A stretch of DNA of 64,000 nt, taken from positions 1,695,501 through 1,759,500 of the forward strand of contig NZ_CP029797.1 in NCBI RefSeq assembly GCF_003268595.1, read 5' to 3'. Below are positions 58,561 through 64,000 of the stretch, piece after piece. The notes beneath the pieces were generated by a model. That model saw only the letters and a list, made by a program, of their open reading frames with translations. It did not search any database and had not been told where the DNA came from. Position numbers and translations under genes: made by a program. This DNA comes from Paraliobacillus zengyii (GTDB lineage: Bacteria; Bacillota; Bacilli; Bacillales; Amphibacillaceae). Position 1 is the first letter of the stretch. Every line of letters starts with the position of its first letter.

Positions 58561-60579
58561 ATGAGTAAATTACGCGTATATGAATATGCAAAACAAAAGA
58601 ATGTATCAAGTAAAGAAATTATAAATAAATTAAAAGAAATTGATGTGGAAGTTTCCAATCATATGTCAACTATTTCTGATGATACAACTAAAAAGTTGGA
58701 TGAAATATTTACAGAAAATGCTATACCAGAAGTTGCTGTAAAAGGTAAAGAGAAAGCAACTAATACTACTAAAAAGGATTCAGGTAATACACAATCTAAG
58801 TCAGCTCGTGAGTCCGAAGAAAAGTCTTCTACAAAAATAACGTATACAGATTCATTAACTGTAGGTGAGCTAGCTGAAAAATTAGGTAAGGATGCAACAG
58901 ATCTAATTAAGAGCCTAATGGCTGCTGGAGTTATGGCTACTAAAAATCAAAGTTTAGATGATGAGACTATAACTATGATGGCTGAAGAGTATGGCGTTGA
59001 AGTTGAGAAAGAGACAGAAGTTGATGAAATGGATTTAGATAACTTTATTCAAGAAATCAATCAAGGTGAAGCAATTGAACGTCCAGCTGTAGTTACGATT
59101 ATGGGACACGTTGATCACGGTAAAACAACTTTACTTGATTCTATTCGCCATACCAAAGTAACAGAAGGAGAAGCTGGCGGTATCACTCAACATATTGGTG
59201 CATACCAAATCGAAAGTAATGGTAAATATATTACTTTCTTAGATACACCAGGGCACGCTGCCTTCACAAGTATGCGTTCACGTGGTGCTCAAATAACAGA
59301 TATTGCGATTCTTGTTGTTGCTGCAGACGATGGTGTTATGCCACAAACAGTTGAAGCAATTAATCATGCAAAGGCTGCTGAGGTTCCAATCATTATTGCA
59401 GTAAATAAGATGGATAAAGAAGGCGCTAATCCTGACCGTGTTATGCAAGAATTAACTGAATATGAATTAATCCCTGAAGACTGGGGTGGAAATACAATAT
59501 TCGTTCAATTATCTGCATTAAAAGGAGAAGGTATTGACGATTTAATCGAAATGATTCAACTAGTTGCAGAAGTTGAAGAATTAAGAGCGAACCCTGATAA
59601 TCGTGCAATTGGTACTGTTATTGAATCACAATTAGATAAAGGCCGTGGACCGGTAGCAACATTACTTGTGCAAAATGGTACGTTACACGTAGGAGATCCA
59701 ATAGTTGTTGGAAATACGTTTGGCCGTATTCGCGCAATGGTAAATGATGTAGGTCGTCGTGTTAAAACTGTTGGTCCATCAGCTCCAGTTGAAATAACTG
59801 GATTAAATGAGGTGCCATCGGCGGGAGATCATTTTGTTGTCTTTGCAGATGAGAAAAAGGCACGTCAAATTGGTGAAGCACGTCAGCAGAAACAAATTGA
59901 AGTAAACCGTGGTGGTGGCGTTAAAGTTAGCTTAGATGATTTATTTGAACAAATTAAGCAAGGCGATATTAAAGATATTAACTTAATTATAAAAGCTGAT
60001 GTACAAGGTTCACTAGGTGCTTTATCATCTTCTCTAGAAAAGATTGATGTAGAAGGCGTTAAGGTTCACATCATTCATACCGGTGTTGGTGCAATTACAG
60101 AATCAGACGTTATTTTAGCATCTGCATCAAATGCTATTGTGATTGGCTTTAATGTACGTCCAGATGTTAATGCTAAAAAAGCAGCCGAATCAGAAAAAGT
60201 AGATGTTCGCCTATATCGTGTTATCTATAAAGTTATAGAAGAAATTGAATCTGCAATGAAAGGGATGCTTGATCCAGAATTCGAAGAGAAGGTAATTGGA
60301 CAAGCGGAAGTTCGTGAAATTTTCAAAGTATCTAAAATTGGTACGATTGCAGGTAGTTACGTAACTGATGGTAAAATCACGCGTGATGCAGGCGTACGCG
60401 TAATCCGTGATGGCATTGTTATTTATGAAGGTGAAATTGACACATTGAAAAGATTTAAGGATGATGTCAAGGAAGTTGCGCAAAACTATGAGTGCGGGAT
60501 AACCGTAGAAAAGTTTAATGATATTAAAGAAGGCGACGTTTTTGAAGCGTATGTCATGGAAGAAATTAAACGCACATGA
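58561..60579 (+). CDS. infB: Translation initiation factor IF-2
   Basis: IF-2 brings initiator tRNA to the ribosome. N-terminal IF2_N modules ([40 protein letters not shown]) are joined by a short Lys/Ser linker. The G domain has GHVDHGKT (G1), DTPGHAAF (G3) and NKMD (G4), followed by domains II-IV. The total is 672 residues, short as is usual for low-GC Firmicutes. The next gene overlaps by four bases. Confidence 0.98.
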   Translation: MSKLRVYEYAKQKNVSSKEIINKLKEIDVEVSNHMSTISDDTTKKLDEIFTENAIPEVAVKGKEKATNTTKKDSGNTQSKSARESEEKSSTKITYTDSLTVGELAEKLGKDATDLIKSLMAAGVMATKNQSLDDETITMMAEEYGVEVEKETEVDEMDLDNFIQEINQGEAIERPAVVTIMGHVDHGKTTLLDSIRHTKVTEGEAGGITQHIGAYQIESNGKYITFLDTPGHAAFTSMRSRGAQITDIAILVVAADDGVMPQTVEAINHAKAAEVPIIIAVNKMDKEGANPDRVMQELTEYELIPEDWGGNTIFVQLSALKGEGIDDLIEMIQLVAEVEELRANPDNRAIGTVIESQLDKGRGPVATLLVQNGTLHVGDPIVVGNTFGRIRAMVNDVGRRVKTVGPSAPVEITGLNEVPSAGDHFVVFADEKKARQIGEARQQKQIEVNRGGGVKVSLDDLFEQIKQGDIKDINLIIKADVQGSLGALSSSLEKIDVEGVKVHIIHTGVGAITESDVILASASNAIVIGFNVRPDVNAKKAAESEKVDVRLYRVIYKVIEEIESAMKGMLDPEFEEKVIGQAEVREIFKVSKIGTIAGSYVTDGKITRDAGVRVIRDGIVIYEGEIDTLKRFKDDVKEVAQNYECGITVEKFNDIKEGDVFEAYVMEEIKRT

Positions 60580-60854
60580 TTCTTTATGCTGAAGTAGAAT
60601 GTTATATCTATCATGCACATTCATTGAAAGAAAAACGTTCTGTTATTAAAAAGATAACAAAACGGATTCATAATGAGTATAATATTGCAATTAGTGAGAT
60701 AGATTTTCAAGATCTTTGGCAACGTACTATGTTTGGTTTAGTAACGATCTCTAATGAGAGAGTACAGGCGGAAAGGGTAATCGATCAGGCTTTTAAGTTG
60801 ATTGATTCTTTTCCGGAAATCGAACGCACAAAAACGCAAAAGGAATGGTTATAA
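60576..60854 (+). CDS. ylxP: DUF503 family protein YlxP
   Basis: YlxP is a small conserved protein of unknown function, always near infB and rbfA in Firmicutes. The 92 residues show [17 protein letters not shown] (about 15-31) and a C-terminal [16 protein letters not shown]. It has a ferredoxin-like pattern and no membrane segment. It is coupled to infB through an ATGA overlap. Confidence 0.92.
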   Translation: MILYAEVECYIYHAHSLKEKRSVIKKITKRIHNEYNIAISEIDFQDLWQRTMFGLVTISNERVQAERVIDQAFKLIDSFPEIERTKTQKEWL

Positions 60855-60894
60855 GTTACTGTACACCATTGCTGAATTCTAAGAGGTGAACTTC

Positions 60895-61245
60895 ATGAAT
60901 CAAATGAGAGCAAATCGCGTAGCAGAACAAATGAAAAAAGAGTTAGGTGACATCCTTAGCAGAAAAATTAAAGACCCACGCGTTGGTTTTGTAACAATAA
61001 CTGATGTGGAAGTTACTGGTGACCTGCAACAAGCAAAGGTTTATATTTCTGTTCTAGGTGAAGAGAAACAAAAACAAGATACATTAATTGGTTTAGCGAA
61101 AGCAAAAGGATTTATTCGTTCTGAAATAGGTACGCGCATTCGTTTACGTAAAACACCAGAATTGTTTTTTGAATTCGATGAAGCTATTGAAAAAGGTAAT
61201 CGAATTGAACACATCCTACGCGATATAAATGATTCTAATACGTGA
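60895..61245 (+). CDS. rbfA: Ribosome-binding factor A
   Basis: RbfA helps mature the 30S subunit and is important in the cold. The 116 residues show [40 protein letters not shown] and [20 protein letters not shown] 60895 follows AAGAGGTGA; an in-frame GTG at 60886 lies in that site. A terminator follows the stop. Confidence 0.96.
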   Translation: MNQMRANRVAEQMKKELGDILSRKIKDPRVGFVTITDVEVTGDLQQAKVYISVLGEEKQKQDTLIGLAKAKGFIRSEIGTRIRLRKTPELFFEFDEAIEKGNRIEHILRDINDSNT

Positions 61246-61255
61246 TATTTACTTC

Positions 61256-61301
61256 CTAAAACCCTTGTTCTATAATAGTACAAGGGTTTTAGTTTATTTT
61301 T
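61256..61301 (+). terminator. Intrinsic terminator after rbfA
   Basis: CTAAAACCCTTGT (61256-61268) pairs perfectly with ACAAGGGTTTTAG (61280-61292), followed by TTTATTTTT. The 13-bp stem also has A residues before it, so it could work in both directions. Confidence 0.88.
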
Positions 61302-61348
61302 AATTACCCCGCTTAAACAAAAAATTAAAGAGATGGTGAATAAAGATT

Positions 61349-62269
61349 ATGAATGGTATTCTGCCACTTTGGAAACCAATAGGGCCTACATCCCATGATT
61401 GTGTTATCCAAATGAGAAAGTTATGTCATACCAAAAAAGTTGGTCATACTGGAACGTTGGATCCAGCTGTAGAAGGTGTATTGCCAATTTGTATTGGAGA
61501 AGCGACGAAAATTGTTCCATATCTAACGGATACAACAAAGACTTATATTGGTGAAGTAACACTCGGTTACGCAACAGATACAGAAGATCAAACCGGAACT
61601 GTTACGGAGGAAAAGTCAGTAGGTGAAACGTTTGATATAAGTACATTAGAAGCTGTTTTAGCAACATTTACAGGTGAAATAAGCCAAGTGGTTCCTTTGT
61701 ATTCTGCTGTTAGGGTTGATGGTAAGAAATTGTATGAATATGCTAGAATGAATGAACCTGTTATCAGACCAGAACGTGAGGTTACGATTAAATCCATTAA
61801 ATTATTGGAAGATACAATAAAGGTTGAAGAGAATCTCTTTAGGTTTTCATTTGAAGCAACCTGTTCTAAGGGAACGTATATGCGAACGCTATGTGTAGAC
61901 ATTGGTAAAAAGTTAGGTTATCCTGCTCATATGTCTCGTTTAGTACGTACAGAAACAGGCAATATTACTGCTGCACAGACTTTCACTTTTGAACAACTAA
62001 AAGAAAAAAGTGAGCTAGGACAATTAGAAGAAATTTTACTTCCGATGCAGCAAGGTATCCAACACTTAGATGTTTATCACGTAGAAGAGCATTTAGCTAA
62101 AAGAGTTTGGCAAGGCCAGAAGTTAGCGTTACCTGATCAAGAAATTAAAACAGACCCGTTTAGAGTGGAATATCAAGATGAACTCTTAGCCATCTATCAG
62201 ATCTATCCATCAAAAGTAGAAGAAATAAAGCCAGTTCGTGTATTCCGTTACAATCAGGAAAGTAGGTGA
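61349..62269 (+). CDS. truB: tRNA pseudouridine(55) synthase TruB
   Basis: TruB makes pseudouridine 55 in the T arm of tRNA. The catalytic Asp38 is in VGHTGTLDPAVEGVLP; GILPLWKPIGPTSHD, VPLYSAVRVDGKKLYEYAR and CSKGTYMRTLCVDIG are conserved. It has 306 residues. GAGATGGTGA precedes the ATG. It overlaps ribF by four bases. Confidence 0.97.
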   Translation: MNGILPLWKPIGPTSHDCVIQMRKLCHTKKVGHTGTLDPAVEGVLPICIGEATKIVPYLTDTTKTYIGEVTLGYATDTEDQTGTVTEEKSVGETFDISTLEAVLATFTGEISQVVPLYSAVRVDGKKLYEYARMNEPVIRPEREVTIKSIKLLEDTIKVEENLFRFSFEATCSKGTYMRTLCVDIGKKLGYPAHMSRLVRTETGNITAAQTFTFEQLKEKSELGQLEEILLPMQQGIQHLDVYHVEEHLAKRVWQGQKLALPDQEIKTDPFRVEYQDELLAIYQIYPSKVEEIKPVRVFRYNQESR

Positions 62270-63231
62270 AAACCTTGGAAATCATATCGTTACAATATCC
62301 ACACCAATTTATTCGAACAGAAATGGAAGAAACCGTAGCAGCTATTGGATTCTTCGATGGTATACATAAAGGGCATCAAAATGTTATTGAAACTGCAAAA
62401 GAAATTGCAAAAAGGGAAAATAGGAAGAGTGCTGTTATTACATTCTCTCCTCATCCTTCAGTTGTACTAAAAAAACAAAAAAAGCCTATTCACTATCTAA
62501 CACCATTTACTGAAAAAAAAGCGATTTTAGAAGATATGGGTATTGATGTTTTATATATCATTACCTTTAATAAGGTTTTGTCGCAATTGTCCGCAAGTGA
62601 ATTTGTTTCAGATTTTATTGTTGGTCTTCATATTAAACACCTTGTAGCTGGGTTTGATTTCACCTATGGTTATATGGGTAAAGGAACAATAACCACATTA
62701 AAAGAAGATGCAAAAGGTAAATTTGCTGTTACGACAATTGATAAATTAGAAGATGAAGGCGAGAAAGTTAGCTCAACTTGGATTCGTCAATTGTTAATTG
62801 ATGGAGAAGTGAAAAAAATAAATGATTTATTAAATAGACCATATCAAACGAGTGGAATAGTCGTACAAGGCGAAAAACGCGGAAGAACAATTGGTTTTCC
62901 TACTGCTAATATAGCAGTCGAAGCGGATTATGCACTTCCTAAAGTCGGTGTTTACGCAATACGCGCTTCAATTTCCAATCAGGAAAAAGTTACTGGAATG
63001 GCTAATGTAGGATATAAACCAACGTTTCATGAAGACAATCAAATAGACCATCCTACCATTGAAGTACATCTATTTGATTTTGAACAAGATATCTATGGCA
63101 AATCAGTGCGTATAGAGTGGATTGACTTTATTAGAGATGAAGTGAAATTTAATGGTGTCGATCAATTGATCGACCAATTAAAGAAAGACGAGCAACAGAT
63201 TCGACATTTGTTTACTACAATTGATGATTAA
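62266..63231 (+). CDS. ribF: Bifunctional riboflavin kinase/FAD synthetase RibF (RibC)
   Basis: RibF converts riboflavin to FMN and FAD. The N-terminal FAD synthetase domain has AAIGFFDGIHKGHQNVI and LVAGFDFTYGYMGKG; the C-terminal flavokinase domain has GEKRGRTIGFPTANI. It has 321 residues. Two starts are possible: GTG 62266 (used; the N-terminus MKTLEI resembles B. subtilis RibC) and TTG 62275, which is better spaced from AGGTGA. No FMN riboswitch is visible upstream. Confidence 0.95.
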   Translation: MKTLEIISLQYPHQFIRTEMEETVAAIGFFDGIHKGHQNVIETAKEIAKRENRKSAVITFSPHPSVVLKKQKKPIHYLTPFTEKKAILEDMGIDVLYIITFNKVLSQLSASEFVSDFIVGLHIKHLVAGFDFTYGYMGKGTITTLKEDAKGKFAVTTIDKLEDEGEKVSSTWIRQLLIDGEVKKINDLLNRPYQTSGIVVQGEKRGRTIGFPTANIAVEADYALPKVGVYAIRASISNQEKVTGMANVGYKPTFHEDNQIDHPTIEVHLFDFEQDIYGKSVRIEWIDFIRDEVKFNGVDQLIDQLKKDEQQIRHLFTTIDD

Positions 63232-63234
63232 TAC

Positions 63235-63263
63235 TTGCAATTTATGATAAAAGGATGTAATCT
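63235..63263 (+). promoter_or_regulatory. Possible promoter of rpsO
   Basis: TTGCAA (63235-63240), 17 bases, TAATCT (63258-63263). The -35 is good and the -10 poor. The leader that follows (to 63353) can form GGAA/TTCC (63271-63281) and a GCAAA/TTTGC hairpin (63287-63310), plausible parts of an S15 autoregulatory site. Confidence 0.4.
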
Positions 63264-63353
63264 AAATAACGGAAACCTTCCACTTGGCAAATCGATTCTC
63301 CGACGTTTGCTAGGGGACAGGGGTTTTACAATTTTTCACAGGAGGTGAACAGG

Positions 63354-63623
63354 ATGGCTATAACACAAGAACGCAAAAATGAACTTATGAATGAGTTCAA
63401 AACGCATGATAACGATACCGGATCTCCAGAGGTTCAGATCGCTGTCCTAACAGAAGAAATTACGAACTTGAATGAGCATCTTCGTTTCCACAAGAAAGAT
63501 CATCACTCACGTCGTGGTTTATTGAAAATGGTTGGTAAGCGTCGTAACTTACTAAATTACTTACGTAATAAAGATGTTGCACGTTACCGTGATTTAATTC
63601 AAAAACTTGGATTACGCCGATAA
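63354..63623 (+). CDS. rpsO: 30S ribosomal protein S15
   Basis: S15 is a primary 16S rRNA binder. All 89 residues match the family: [40 protein letters not shown] and [16 protein letters not shown] 63354 follows GGAGGTGA; the GTG at 63345 lies in that site. It is ended by a terminator. Confidence 0.98.
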   Translation: MAITQERKNELMNEFKTHDNDTGSPEVQIAVLTEEITNLNEHLRFHKKDHHSRRGLLKMVGKRRNLLNYLRNKDVARYRDLIQKLGLRR

Positions 63624-63630
63624 TATACGT

Positions 63631-63655
63631 AAAAGCGGGATTATTCCCGCTTTTT
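63631..63655 (+). terminator. Intrinsic terminator after rpsO
   Basis: AAAAGCGGGA (63631-63640), loop TTAT, TCCCGCTTTT (63645-63654), then further T. A strong classic terminator. Confidence 0.93.
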
Positions 63656-63705
63656 CTGTATGTTTAAAATAATTCGGTTGATCCGATAATGTTTGTAGGA
63701 AGTAT

Positions 63706-63735
63706 TTGTTTTGGGTGTATATGTCCTATTATAAT
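63706..63735 (+). promoter_or_regulatory. Promoter of pnp
   Basis: TTGTTT (63706-63711), 18 bases, TATAAT (63730-63735). The -10 is perfect, the -35 moderate. Transcription would begin near 63742, about 180 bases before pnp. Confidence 0.55.
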
Positions 63736-63749
63736 CCTTTCGCTCGATT

Positions 63750-63791
63750 CTGATCAAACAGTTGAAACTATTTTTTCAACTGTTTGATCAG
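63750..63791 (+). promoter_or_regulatory. Long hairpin in the pnp leader
   Basis: CTGATCAAACAGTTGAA (63750-63766) pairs perfectly with TTCAACTGTTTGATCAG (63775-63791); with the next A-T pair the stem is 18 bp. No T run follows, so it is not a terminator. It sits a few bases after the expected transcription start. Confidence 0.8.
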
Positions 63792-63923
63792 GATGGAGCA
63801 ACATAATGTAAATGATGCAAAAGGATAGTAAAACAAGAAGTGATACGGATTTATATAGCCCTAATGATGGATATACTACTACAAAGCGTTTTTTTGGTAA
63901 ATAAGAGAGGGGTACATAAGTAA

Positions 63924-64000
63924 ATGGTAGCAAATAAAAAAGTGTTTTCAACAGAAATATCAGGTAACACGTTCTCTGTAGAAATTGGAGAATTAGCAAA
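63924..64000 (+). CDS. pnp: Polynucleotide phosphorylase, N-terminal end (partial)
   Basis: PNPase is a 3'-5' phosphorolytic exoribonuclease. The 25 codons in the window read MVANKKVFSTEISGNTFSVE and continue IGELAK, matching the PNPase N-terminus (K.VF..E..G..L.VE.G.LAK). Position after rpsO is the universal one. AGAGAGGGG lies upstream at a rather long distance (about 12 bases). The gene continues beyond the window. Confidence 0.9.
   Translation, partial: MVANKKVFSTEISGNTFSVEIGELA

Noticed and set aside
60211..60624. Minus-strand open frame of 137 codons opposite infB
   Set aside because: Phe/Asn-rich reverse reading of an AT-rich coding region, no ribosome-binding site.

Overview
The window is a low-GC (by eye well under 40 %) chromosomal stretch from a motile Firmicute of the family Bacillaceae. 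Every confident gene is on the + strand. The order, from the end of a signal peptidase gene through rbgA, rnhB, topA, xerC, hslVU, codY, the whole fla/che operon, rpsB-tsf-pyrH-frr, uppS-cdsA-dxr-rseP-proS-polC, rimP-nusA-infB-rbfA-truB-ribF, rpsO and pnp, is the Bacillus subtilis order almost gene for gene. AT richness, many TTG/GTG starts, a FapA-like gene behind sigD and GAGACTCC-type dispersed repeats fit the halophilic/alkaliphilic side of the family (Oceanobacillus, Gracilibacillus, Amphibacillus, Halolactibacillus). The genus is a guess.

Region 1 (1-11.9 kb) is housekeeping: ribosome assembly GTPase RbgA, RNase HII, a FliK-like/FlhB-tail-like gene pair, DprA, topoisomerase I, and the xerC-hslV-hslU-codY operon behind a perfect-consensus promoter. 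Two blocks present here in B. subtilis are absent: sucCD (between the FlhB-like gene and dprA) and trmFO (between topA and xerC).

Region 2 (12.3-41.3 kb) is a 31-gene flagellar/chemotaxis operon: rod (flgB, flgC, fliE), MS ring and switch (fliF, fliG, fliM, fliY), export ATPase complex (fliH, fliI, fliJ), hook (fliK, flgD, flgE), flbD/swrD, fliL, the export gate (fliO, P, Q, R, flhB, flhA), the placement pair flhF/flhG, chemotaxis genes cheY, B, A, W, C, D, sigD, then a FapA-like gene, an unrecognised 102-residue protein and swrB. Most genes overlap or abut. This makes the basal body, its placement, the signalling that controls it and the sigma factor for late genes.

Region 3 (41.4-64 kb) carries translation and envelope genes with several internal promoters and terminators. 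The longest gene-poor stretch, 55.1-56.3 kb between polC and rimP, holds two inverted, diverged copies of one dispersed repeat, followed by a strong promoter, a 13-bp hairpin and an intrinsic terminator ahead of rimP.

No mobile element, prophage, CRISPR array, rRNA or tRNA was found. The main points of interest are regulatory: a 10-bp hairpin sitting exactly between the ribosome-binding site and the start of flbD, the rimP leader, the pnp leader hairpin, a palindrome over the tsf promoter, and the internally duplicated FliK-like protein.
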